A stretch of DNA of 64,000 bases from RPQJ01 sp963748985 (GTDB taxonomy: Bacteria; Pseudomonadota; Gammaproteobacteria; Steroidobacterales; Steroidobacteraceae): the NCBI GenBank assembly GCA_963748985.1, contig CAVVKQ010000008.1, forward strand, positions 1-64,000. The letters run 5' to 3'. Each line of letters begins with the position of its first letter. Position 1 is the stretch's first letter. A model generated the notes under the pieces. The model did no database searches, had not been told where the DNA came from, and worked only from the letters and a program-made list of their open reading frames with translations. The position numbers and the translations under genes are program-made. This document shows positions 17,361-25,601 of the stretch, one piece after another.

Positions 17361-18331
17361 GGCAGCAGTACCGTCGAGCCGACCGTGCGCCGGTCCTGCA
17401 GGTCGCGATGGGCCTGCTGCACGTCGCGGATCGGGTAGGTCTGGCCGATCTCGATGCGCACGATGCCGCGCCCGATCACGTCGAAGAGTTCCGCGGCTGA
17501 TCGCAGCAGGTCCGGGCGCTTCGCCACGTACGAGAACAGCACGGGTCGCGTGAGGAACAGCGATCCGCGCCTGGCGAGCTCGAGCGGTGCAATCGGCGGC
17601 ACCGGTCCCGACGCGTTGCCGTACGTCACCATGAGCCCGAGCGGGCGCAACGAATCGAGCGACGCGAAGAACGTGTCCTTGCCAACGGAATCGTAGACGA
17701 CATGCGCGCCCTGCCCGCCCGTGAGTTCCCTGACGCAAGCGGCCAGGTCGTCGCGACCCTGGATCAGCACATCCTTGCATCCCATGGCACGCACCGTCGT
17801 TGCCTTGGCGTCGCTGCCGACGACGGCGATCACGCGTGCGCCGAGGTGCAACGCCCATTGCACGAGGATGCTGCCGACGCCGCCCGCAGCAGCGTGCACT
17901 ACGACGACCGTGCCCTTGCGCACCTTGTACGTCCGGCGCAGCAGCACCTGTGCCGTCATGCCCTTGAGCAACGCGGCGGCGGCGAGCCGATCGCTGACGC
18001 CTTCCGGCACCGGCACCAGGTTGGCCACTGGCATCACGCGCTCGTCGGCATACGCACCCGGCTCAGGAGACGCGTAGGCGACCCGATCGCCGGACTTGAT
18101 GTCGCGCACGCCGGGTCCGACGACTTCGACCACACCCGCCGCCTCCCGGCCGAGCCCGGTCGGTAGTTGGCCGCCGTACAGCCCGGTGCGTTCGTAGATG
18201 TCGATGAAGTTGAGGCCGACGGCCGATTGCCTGATCAATGCCTCGCCACGCCCCGGGGCCACGGACGCGACTTCTTCCCAGCCCATCACTTCTGGGCCGC
18301 CGTAGGCATGGATTCGGATGGCATGAGGCAT
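17357..18331 (-). CDS. qor: NADPH:quinone oxidoreductase
   Basis: A 324-residue zinc-free medium-chain reductase of the zeta-crystallin/QorA group. The NADPH-binding loop VVVHAAAGGVGSILVQWA is diagnostic, as are GLNFIDIYERTGLY and LPTGLGREAAGVV. It reduces quinones or small enones with NADPH in the cytosol. ATG 18331 begins MPHAIRIHAYGGPEV, the family start; a longer frame to 18382 is unlikely. The TGA stop overlaps the proposed start of the barrel protein gene, an odd pairing of unrelated functions. Confidence 0.92.
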   Translation of the reverse strand: MPHAIRIHAYGGPEVMGWEEVASVAPGRGEALIRQSAVGLNFIDIYERTGLYGGQLPTGLGREAAGVVEVVGPGVRDIKSGDRVAYASPEPGAYADERVMPVANLVPVPEGVSDRLAAAALLKGMTAQVLLRRTYKVRKGTVVVVHAAAGGVGSILVQWALHLGARVIAVVGSDAKATTVRAMGCKDVLIQGRDDLAACVRELTGGQGAHVVYDSVGKDTFFASLDSLRPLGLMVTYGNASGPVPPIAPLELARRGSLFLTRPVLFSYVAKRPDLLRSAAELFDVIGRGIVRIEIGQTYPIRDVQQAHRDLQDRRTVGSTVLLP

Positions 18332-18463
18332 GGGTACACCGCGGGGCGCAGGAACAGGCGCCGATGATGACGACCGGCGCACCGATCAGGAAGTGTCCCT
18401 GCCCGCAGATTTGCGGTTCCGGGTGTCAGACGCCGCCCACAGCGAGAATCAATCGCGCCCGGG

Positions 18464-18841
18464 TCAGGGCGGCGGCAACGGCGCCTCGACGATGACGAGA
18501 TCGGTGACCGGCCGGCCGCCGATCAGGTGCTGCTGCAGGATCCGTTCGAGGTTTTCCGGCGTGCACTTGCGATACCAGACACCCTCTGGATAAACGACAG
18601 CAATCGGGCCGGCGGTGCAGACCCGCAGGCAATGCGCCTTGGTCCGGAGCACGCCGCCATCGACGTCGACCAGGCCCAGCTCGCGGCAGCGGCGCTTGAG
18701 GTAGTCCCAGCTCTCCTCGGAACGAGCGACGGGCGCGCATTTCTCGCCGGCCACGCACAGGAAGATGTGTCGCCGCTGCCGCCCCAGGTGCAGTTTGGCA
18801 ACGGCGCTTGCGAGCGCGTCGGCAGGAGAAAGATCGGTCAT
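18464..18841 (-). CDS. Thioredoxin-fold [2Fe-2S] ferredoxin
   Basis: A 125-residue thioredoxin-like [2Fe-2S] ferredoxin. Cluster cysteines are likely those in FLCVAGEKCAPV and HCLRVCTAGPIAVVYPEG; the last segment with VWY is typical of this family and of NuoE-like folds. It is a soluble electron carrier of unknown partner. It lies upstream of qor on the same strand with a 130-bp gap, so a shared transcript is possible but not shown. Confidence 0.88.
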   Translation of the reverse strand: MTDLSPADALASAVAKLHLGRQRRHIFLCVAGEKCAPVARSEESWDYLKRRCRELGLVDVDGGVLRTKAHCLRVCTAGPIAVVYPEGVWYRKCTPENLERILQQHLIGGRPVTDLVIVEAPLPPP

Positions 18842-18924
18842 CGCAGCCCCGGTTACGGCAGTCCGGAACCGATGCTAGCGCGAAGTCTCATGGGTCGCGT
18901 CACGGGTCCCGGCACATTCCCGGC

Positions 18925-18945
18925 ACGGGCCCGCCATGGGCCCGT
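18925..18945. terminator. GC hairpin at the 3' end of the P-II gene
   Basis: A perfect 8-bp stem (ACGGGCCC / GGGCCCGT) with a 5-nt loop abuts the P-II stop codon. No T run follows on the minus strand, so intrinsic termination is plausible but weak. Confidence 0.4.
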
Positions 18946-19283
18946 TACAGGGCCTGGTCGTCGGCCTCACCCGTGCGGATGCGGATCGCGCGCTCGAGTT
19001 CGGAGATGAAGATTTTGCCGTCACCGACCTTGCCGGTGCGCGCGGCCGCGACGATCGCCTCGACCACCTGGTCGACCAGCGATTCCTTGACCGCGACCTC
19101 GATGCGCGTCTTCGGCACGAAATCGACGACGTACTCGGCGCCACGGTACAGCTCGGTGTGGCCGCGCTGACGCCCGAAGCCCTTCACTTCAGTGACCGTC
19201 ATGCCGGACACGCCAAGTTCGGACAGGGCGGCGCGGACGTCGTCCAGCTTGAAGGGTTTGATGATTGCGCTGATCAGCTTCAT
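18945..19283 (-). CDS. glnK: Nitrogen regulatory protein P-II
   Basis: A 112-residue trimeric P-II signal protein reporting nitrogen and energy state (2-oxoglutarate, ATP/ADP). The T-loop is intact: GFGRQRGHTELYRGAEY places the uridylylated Tyr at position 51. The B-loop TGKVGDGKIFI and the C-terminal RIRTGE are canonical. GlnB and GlnK cannot be separated by sequence alone; no amtB is adjacent, so the symbol is tentative. It points away from the FAD reductase across a 316-bp gap. Confidence 0.92.
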   Translation of the reverse strand: MKLISAIIKPFKLDDVRAALSELGVSGMTVTEVKGFGRQRGHTELYRGAEYVVDFVPKTRIEVAVKESLVDQVVEAIVAAARTGKVGDGKIFISELERAIRIRTGEADDQAL

Positions 19284-19599
19284 GGACTTCGGGCTCCTCG
19301 GTTCTCGTGTTCATTGTCAGGCGGCCGGCCGCGGTTTCACGTCGTTGGAAACCGAAACGACCCACACCGCGCCGCCTCCCCTCGGGGGGACCTCGAACTG
19401 CTTATGCAGAATCCGTGCCTACCTCTGGTCAGGCCGAATTCTCGATTATCCTGCAGGCGCCACGCACCACCGTGGAGCGTTGCGACCGTCGACTGCTCAT
19501 GGCTGGTGCGAAAGGATAGCCATGCGTCCACCCGGACGCACCCCCGACCATGTTGCTTTGCGGCATCATAGGTCATCGGCGGGGTCCGTAGAGGTTGGC
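19284..19599. other. Divergent intergenic region, P-II / FAD reductase
   Basis: 316 bp between divergent genes. It presumably carries both promoters. I see no convincing sigma-54 (GG-N10-GC with flanking consensus) or sigma-70 site, no repeat and no credible small gene. Confidence 0.4.
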
Positions 19600-20820
19600 A
19601 TGACGGAGCAGACGGTGGTGATTGTCGGCGCGAGCCACGCGGCGGTGCAGGCGGTCGATACACTGCGCCGCGAAGGGCACACAGGTCGCATCGTCCTGGT
19701 CGGCGACGAACCGTACCTGCCCTATAACCGGCCACCGCTGTCCAAGAAATACCTCGCGGGCGAAATGGAGCGCGAGAGGCTGCTGCTGCGCAGCGCCCAG
19801 TTCTACGAACAGCACCTGGTGGACGTGAAGCTGGGGCTGCGGGTCACCGCAATCGACCGGGTGGACCAGCGCCTGCGCCTGAGCGACGGCGCGGAACTGC
19901 GTTACGACAAGCTGATCCTGTGCCTCGGCAGCCGCAACCGCCTGCTGGAAGTGCCGGGCTACGACCTCAAGGGTATCCACTACCTGCGCACGATGGCCGA
20001 CGTGGACGGTATTCGTGCCGATCTCCCCGGGGCGAAGAAGATCGTCATCGTGGGCGCGGGTTACATCGGGCTGGAGGCGGCCGCGTCTGCCCGGCACCTT
20101 GGCCTCGACGTCACCGTGCTCGAGATGGCGGACCGCCCGCTCCATCGCGTGACGACACCCGAAATGTCGGCCTTCTACATGCATCGGCACGAGCGCGAAG
20201 GCGTGCACGTGCTGTGCGGCATGTCGGTGTCCTCGTTCAAGGGGGACGCTGCAGGTCACCACGTGGCGGGCGTTGCTTGCGGCGAGCGGGAATTCGACGC
20301 GGACTTCGTCATCGTCGGCGTGGGCATCCTGCCCGAGACGACGCTCGCTGCGGCCGCTGGCTTGCGCTGCGAGAACGGGATCTGGGTCGACGAGCAGTGC
20401 CAGACCTCGGATCCGAACATCTACGCCGCGGGCGACTGCACGTTCCACCAGAGCGTGCGCTATGGACGCCGTTTGCGGCTCGAGTCGGTGGACAACGCCG
20501 TCGAGCAAGCCAGGATCGCGGCATCGAACATCTGTGGCAAGGCGGTCCGCCACGAGCACGTGCCGTGGTTCTGGTCGGATCAGTTCGACCTGAAGCTGCA
20601 GATCGCGGGCCTGTCGCAGGGGTACGACCAGACGGTAATGCGCGGCAATCCCGACTCGGGGCGTTTCGCGCTGTACTACCTGGCACAGGGCGAACTGCTG
20701 GCAGTGGATGCGATCAACAGCCCGAAGGACTTCATGCAGGGCAAGAAGTGGATCGCGGAGCGCAAACACCCGGACCCCGCGCAGCTCGCGGACCTGTCCG
20801 TCGATCTCAAGTCGCTGTAA
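19600..20820 (+). CDS. FAD-dependent ferredoxin/rubredoxin reductase
   Basis: A 406-residue pyridine-nucleotide-disulfide-family reductase of the BphA4/HcaD type. It has the FAD loop VVIVGASHAAVQAVDTLR, the NAD loop IVIVGAGYIGLEAAASAR, the second FAD motif NIYAAGDCTFH, and the C-terminal reductase domain (about 325-400) found in oxygenase-coupled ferredoxin reductases. It should pass electrons from NAD(P)H to a ferredoxin; the thioredoxin-fold ferredoxin about 0.8 kb away is a possible partner, by inference. ATG 19600 starts MTEQTVVIVG; longer in-frame sequence upstream lacks homology. Confidence 0.9.
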   Translation: MTEQTVVIVGASHAAVQAVDTLRREGHTGRIVLVGDEPYLPYNRPPLSKKYLAGEMERERLLLRSAQFYEQHLVDVKLGLRVTAIDRVDQRLRLSDGAELRYDKLILCLGSRNRLLEVPGYDLKGIHYLRTMADVDGIRADLPGAKKIVIVGAGYIGLEAAASARHLGLDVTVLEMADRPLHRVTTPEMSAFYMHRHEREGVHVLCGMSVSSFKGDAAGHHVAGVACGEREFDADFVIVGVGILPETTLAAAAGLRCENGIWVDEQCQTSDPNIYAAGDCTFHQSVRYGRRLRLESVDNAVEQARIAASNICGKAVRHEHVPWFWSDQFDLKLQIAGLSQGYDQTVMRGNPDSGRFALYYLAQGELLAVDAINSPKDFMQGKKWIAERKHPDPAQLADLSVDLKSL

Positions 20821-20958
20821 CGAGGGTCCGCTAGCAACCCGGCCGCCGCCCCGAACCGTCACCGACGGTTTGCGCGCAACTTGCGGGATCCCCACGCACA
20901 GGATACTTTCACTCGTCTTTTTGCAGTGCGGCAGAACCGCTCGTCGGGAGAGGACATC

Positions 20959-22713
20959 ATGGGCGCGGACAAGGCAGAGTCGGGGAAATCGCTGATTTCG
21001 GACGAGGCATCGCGCGAGTTACTCGCGGCTCTCGGTCAGCTGACCGGCGGCATGTCACCGCAGGCGTTCGGCGGCGCCTGGTGGAACGTGCTCTCGCGGC
21101 TGGCGCTCGCCCCGGGACGACAGGCGCAGATCGCACAGACCGCGATCCAGAAGGCGATTGCGCTGGCGCAGTTCACGGGCGGCGCATTGAAGCCGCAGGG
21201 CGAAGCCGTTGGACCGCAGGCGGCAGGCACGCCCTACGCCAATCGCTTTGCCGATCCGGCGTGGGCGAAGTTTCCGTTCAACGTGCTCGCGCAGTCGTTC
21301 ATCACGGCCGCGGAGCTTGCCCGGGAAGCGGTGAATGGCGTGCCCGGAACCGATGCCGCCGCCGCGAACGTCGTCGGGTTCACGGTGCGCGAAGGGCTCG
21401 AACTCCTGGCACCCGACAACTACCTGCCGACCAATCCGCAGCTGCTCGACCAGACGCGCGCGGAGAGCGGCAAGAACCTCGTGCGCGGCGTGAAGTACCT
21501 CGCCGAAGACGTGCAGAGGATGCTCAAGGGTCTCGGCCCCGTCGGCGTCGAGAACTACCAGGTCGGCGAGCAGATCGCGGCGAGCAAGGGCAAGGTCATC
21601 CTGCGCAACTCGCTGATGGAGCTGATCCAGTATTCGCCGGCGACGCCGAAGGTCTACGCCGAGCCGGTCCTGGTCGTGCCGGCGTGGATCATGAAGTACT
21701 ACATCCTCGACCTGTCGCCGAAGAACTCGCTGGTGAAGTACCTCACCGACCTCGGTCACACGGTCTTCATGATTTCGTGGAAGAACCCGACGGCCGACGA
21801 CCGCGACGTCACCATGGACGACTACCTGTCGCTAGGCGTGCTCGCGGCGCTCGACGCGATCAACAAGGTAGTGCCGAAGCGCAAGGTGCACGGCGTCGGC
21901 TACTGCATCGGCGGCACGCTGCTCGCGATCGCTGCGGCGGCGATGGCGCAGAAAGAGGACGACCGGCTCGCGACGGTCACCATGTTTGCCGCGCAGACCG
22001 ACTTCAGCGAACCGGGCGAGCTGTCGGTATTCATCAGCCCGGCGCAGCTCGCGATGCTCGAAGCGCTGATGTGGAAGAAGGGCGTACTCGAGAGCAGGCA
22101 AATGGGTGGCGCGTTCCAGATGCTGCGCACGTACGACCTGCTGTGGAGCCCGTCGGTCGCGACGTACCTGAAGGGCGAGCGCACCGGCGTCAACGACCTG
22201 ATGTCATGGAACGCCGACGGCACGCGCATGGCGTATCGCATGCATACCGATTACCTGCACCAGCTGTATCTCAACAACGATCTCGCCGAGGGACGTTACG
22301 TCGCGCTGGGCGAGACGCTCGACCTGGCGGCGGTCGACGCGCCCATGTTCGTCGTCGGCACCGAGACCGATCACGTCGCGCCGTGGCAGTCGGTGTACAA
22401 GGTCGGCAAGCTCGTGCGTTCGAAGGACTTCACCTTCTGCCTGACGAGCGGCGGCCATAACGCCGGCATCATCAGCGGGCCGGTGCATCCGAAGCGCCGA
22501 CATCGGGTGCTGACGATGAAGGCCGGCGCACGCGTGCCCTCGCCGGCCCAGTACATGAAGAAAGTCGAGCCCGCACAGGGTTCGTGGTGGCCGACGTTCG
22601 CGGCATGGCTCGTCGAACATTCGACGAAGACGAAAGTTGCGCCGCCGAGGATGGGCGCGGCCGGCTACAAGCCGCTGTGCGATGCGCCGGGTGAGTACGT
22701 GCTGGCGCGCTGA
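20959..22713 (+). CDS. phaC: Class I poly(3-hydroxyalkanoate) synthase
   Basis: A 584-residue PHA polymerase. The lipase-like box is GYCIGG with nucleophile Cys316; the catalytic Asp is in GTETDHVAPW and the His in SGGHNAGI. The N-terminal ~190 residues include the PFNVLAQSF-type domain of class I enzymes, which need no PhaE/PhaR partner. It polymerises 3-hydroxyacyl-CoA into storage granules. ATG 20959 follows GGGAGAGG at 20947-20954. phaA, phaB and phasin genes are not adjacent. Confidence 0.94.
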   Translation: MGADKAESGKSLISDEASRELLAALGQLTGGMSPQAFGGAWWNVLSRLALAPGRQAQIAQTAIQKAIALAQFTGGALKPQGEAVGPQAAGTPYANRFADPAWAKFPFNVLAQSFITAAELAREAVNGVPGTDAAAANVVGFTVREGLELLAPDNYLPTNPQLLDQTRAESGKNLVRGVKYLAEDVQRMLKGLGPVGVENYQVGEQIAASKGKVILRNSLMELIQYSPATPKVYAEPVLVVPAWIMKYYILDLSPKNSLVKYLTDLGHTVFMISWKNPTADDRDVTMDDYLSLGVLAALDAINKVVPKRKVHGVGYCIGGTLLAIAAAAMAQKEDDRLATVTMFAAQTDFSEPGELSVFISPAQLAMLEALMWKKGVLESRQMGGAFQMLRTYDLLWSPSVATYLKGERTGVNDLMSWNADGTRMAYRMHTDYLHQLYLNNDLAEGRYVALGETLDLAAVDAPMFVVGTETDHVAPWQSVYKVGKLVRSKDFTFCLTSGGHNAGIISGPVHPKRRHRVLTMKAGARVPSPAQYMKKVEPAQGSWWPTFAAWLVEHSTKTKVAPPRMGAAGYKPLCDAPGEYVLAR

Positions 22714-22723
22714 AGAGGTGATG

Positions 22724-22792
22724 GACCGGTCTCCGGTTCATTCCCCTGCGCGCGAAGAAACATGCGCGCGGGAAATGAACCGACTCCCGGTC
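22724..22792. terminator. Long imperfect hairpin after phaC
   Basis: Outer arms GACCGG/CCGGTC and inner arms CGGTTCATT...GCGCGC / GCGCGC...AATGAACCG can pair around a GAAGAAACAT loop, 10 bp after the phaC stop. It may be a terminator or another dispersed palindrome; no T tract is seen. Confidence 0.5.
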
Positions 22793-23020
22793 TGACCTGC
22801 GGCGCCTGAGCTGCCGTGCTCGGCGGCCGAGCACGTTCGCACGGCGCATCAACATCGGGCTTGAACAGCAGAATGTTGCCAGCGCGGCCACGGCCTTGCG
22901 TTCGACTGCGTGTTGGCGCAAACGAGCGGTGCAGACCGGGTGGCCGCCACAGGAAGTTCTATGGCTTGCTGCAAGCGGACGCTGTTCGGGCAAAAACGAC
23001 CCGAAGCGGCCAGTACATAG
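22793..23020. other. Noncoding stretch, no recognisable gene
   Basis: I find no supported gene here. The part from 22970 to 23010 has an AAGCGG...CGAAGCGGCC-like composition that looks like worn repeat sequence, but I cannot assign it. Confidence 0.3.
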
Positions 23021-23420
23021 ACACTAAGCCAGTCTACCGAATGGGCTCAGACTGCTGCAGCCCGCAGGCATCACGGTCACTTCGCCGGAGCGGGCGGTGC
23101 GTTCGTGTTCCATACGTTGGAGTAGATCTTCCAGGTGCCGCCTTCCTTCTTCCAGACGTTCAGGTATTGTCCTGCTTCTGTCGTCTTGTCCGGCGCGTAG
23201 ACCACGTCGAAGCTGCGATACACTGAGCCCGTCTATCGATTGGGCTCAGACTGCTGCAGATCGGCAGGCATCACGGTCACTTCACCGGAGCGGGCGTCGC
23301 GTTCGTGTTCCATACGTTGGAGTAGATCTTCGAGGTGCCACCTTCCTTCTTCCAGACGTTCAGGTATTTTCCTTTTTCTGTCGTCTTGTCCTTCCCGTAG
23401 ACCATGACGTAGTTGCCCTG
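23021..23420. repeat. Two tandem ~200-bp direct repeats
   Basis: Unit 1 (23021-23219) and unit 2 (23220-about 23420) align almost base for base at a 199-200 bp offset; both start ACACT(A/G)AGCC and share the run CATACGTTGGAGTAGATCTT. Each encodes, on the minus strand, the last ~45 codons of the same NTF2-like protein, so this is a partial tandem gene duplication. Confidence 0.88.
23077..23219 (-). pseudogene. 3' fragment of an NTF2/SnoaL-like gene (copy A)
   Basis: A terminal fragment reading FDVVYAPDKTTEAGQYLNV, then a WKIYSNVWNTN ending and a stop at 23077. It is the C-terminal strand pair of a DUF4440/SnoaL-type (ketosteroid isomerase-like) protein and is very similar to the end of copy B, but everything upstream is missing: the sequence jumps directly into unit 2 of the tandem repeat. 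It looks like the leftover of a duplicated gene pair fused by deletion. Confidence 0.7.
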
Positions 23421-23722
23421 GTCGATCAGCAGTTCCTCGTTGCCGTAGAAGTCAGTGGTCTCTTCGCTGAACTCCGCGACGCCGAGCTGGCGCGGTCCGC
23501 CGCCCAGATGTCGTTGGCGCCCAGCGTCCCGGACGACGGAGGCGATGTAGTCGGCCGTCAGCGTCTCGATCGGGACCCGTCGGTCACGGGCTGTTGACCT
23601 CGATACCGGTGTCGCGACGCTCAGGCAGTGTACTTCGGGGTGATCGCGTCAGCGCCCATCGAAGCGAAGACGAGCGGCAAGCTCGCCGCCGCCATTGAAC
23701 AGAATCTCCAATTGCCCTTCAT
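23277..23722 (-). pseudogene. Exported NTF2/SnoaL-like protein, frameshifted (copy B)
   Basis: An N-terminal signal-peptide-like start (ATG 23722, MKGNWRFCSMAAASLPLVFA) reaches a stop at 23621 after 33 residues. In another frame a DUF4440/SnoaL-like body continues: ETLTADYIASVV, GVAEFSEETTDFYGNEELL, NYVMVYGKDKTTEKGKYLN and the WNTN-type end at 23277. Intact relatives are about 130-150 residues, small exported cone-shaped proteins of varied or unknown function. At least one frameshift and some loss between the halves make this a pseudogene unless the sequence has an error. Confidence 0.65.
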
Positions 23723-23887
23723 GGTCCACTCCTTGCTGTTTCTCGGCATCCCGGACGGGATTTCCGTCTCGAGGGAGACTGCATTTCGGGCAACGCCGAA
23801 GTCTTGACGAAACTTTAATAAATGCCTGACATCGGTCTGATATCGTTCTCGACCAGGGACGAATCGGGTCAATCCCGGGGTTGCAGA

Positions 23888-25485
23888 ATGACGTCGCCCG
23901 ACACTGGCACGCGCGAATCCGGAGCGCATTTCTCCTTGGTGACCTGCGGGTCGATCCGCATCGCGGCCACGTCGAAGGTCTCGGCGGCCGGGTCCAGCTC
24001 GACCCCAAGGTGATGGGCGTCCTCGCGATGCTGGCGGAGCGTGCTAGCCAGGTCGTTCCGCGCGAGGATCTTATTTCCCGGCTCTGGCCCGACGTCGTCG
24101 TGACCGACGACGCGCTGTCCCGCTGCCTGTACGACTTGCGCCGTGAGCTAGCTGCCGCCGGCGGCAGTGACGAGTATCGCGCCCTCATCGAAACACTGCC
24201 GAAGCGCGGCTACCGCCTGAACCGCGTTGCGGAATCGATAGAGCCCCCTGTGGCGGCGAAAAAAATTTCTCGCAGAGTGCCCTGGCTGTGGACCGCGGCC
24301 GTCGCGGCCATCATCACCCTCGTCACAGGGGTCCTGCTGTCACTGGACAGGGAAGGCGTGGATCCCGCCCCGGTGTTCGCGACCCCGGGTGTGGTGCCCC
24401 GAATTGCCGTCCTGCCATTCGACGACATGAGCGAAAACCGGGACCAGCAGTTCCTGGCCGACGGTCTCACCGAGGACATCCTGAACCGCCTCACGCGGTC
24501 CGAAGGCCTGGACGTGATCGCGAGGACGTCCACCTGGGCGCGCCTCGTCGAGCCGTTCGGGAAATCAGGTTCGCGCAGCCACGATCCCGGTCCGCCGCGG
24601 AGCTCGGGTAGAGCAGGATCCACGGATTGACGTTCAACCGCGACCTTTCCAGCCTTGCGCTTGATCGTTCAATCGGAGAATTGCCGCGCCGTTTGCCGCG
24701 CGGCTCCCGGACGTCCGCTGCACGGGACCCGCGCGACGTCCGCCAAGCTCGGTGTTGCCCACCACCGCCTGGCGCAGTTCCTGTCCGAGTCGTCGGAGCG
24801 CGAGGCGGCCCGAAAGCACTGGGCCGAGTCGGCCCGTCTCGACCCGGACAATCCACTGGTTCTGAGCGGGCAAGCCGATCTTGCCGTCGAACGAGGCGAT
24901 TTCCAGTCGGCTGTGGAAATTCATCGCCGGATCATCGCCGCCGACCCGATGGCGCTCATCTACCGCGTGAATCTCGCCGGGGTGCTGGTCGCGGACGGGC
25001 AGCTGGAGGCGGCACTTGAGGAGTACTGGAACACGCGCGAAAACTTCGACGGTGCGAAGCCTGACCTGGATTCCGATATCGTGCGCATCCTCGTCCTGCT
25101 CGGACGCTTTCCGGAAGCGGAGCGGGTCCTGGCCGGAATGCCGGAGGGGCGAGCAAGGGACTACGGCACCGCGCTGCTCTACGCACTGCCCGCGAGGCGC
25201 GCCGAGGCGGACGCAGCGCTCGCGCGGCTCGCGATGATGCCGACTGACATTGCGCTGCTGGACGACATCTTCGAGGGGATTCGGGTCGCGGAGATTTACG
25301 CCTTCCGGGGCCAGGAAGACGAGGCATTCGCGACGCTCGTAGGCAAGAAGGAAGCCCTGGCAATCCGGTCGGACATCAGTGCCTCGTTCCTCTGGTACCT
25401 GCGGCACGAAGCGAGGTTGTCCCCCATCCTAAGGTCATTGCACTCGGACCGGCGCTGGGCAGCGTTTATCGCCGAGGACGCCTGA
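23888..25485 (+). pseudogene. Winged-helix - membrane - TolB-like - TPR regulator, deleted and frameshifted
   Basis: The first part has a CadC/OmpR-type winged helix (about 20-110; VVTDDALSRCLYDLRRELAA and LIETLPKRGYRLNRV), a membrane helix (PWLWTAAVAAIITLVTGVLL) and the start of a TolB-like domain (VLPFDDMSENRDQQFLADGL). Homology ends near 24540 and the frame stops at 24630. A TPR domain reads openly from about 24740 to 25485 in another frame. Most of the TolB domain is missing between them. The N-terminus also seems shifted: MTSPDTGTRESGAHF from ATG 23888 is in one frame, GDLRVDPHRG in the next. Intact forms are one-component membrane regulators with ~500-600 residues. Confidence 0.75.
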
Positions 25486-25601
25486 TTCGGCCGCGCAGGT
25501 TCAGGACCATCAGCGCTATTCCCGAGCGCGTGCCTGTCTTTTCAAGCCCGGGAAGAACGACTGGATCGACCGCCCGCAATTCGCGCGACTCCGCCGGGAC
25601 G

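Noticed and set aside
24634..25407. A minus-strand gene opposite the TPR remnant
   Set aside because: The plus strand has clear TPR spacing and composition; the opposite frame is a shadow.
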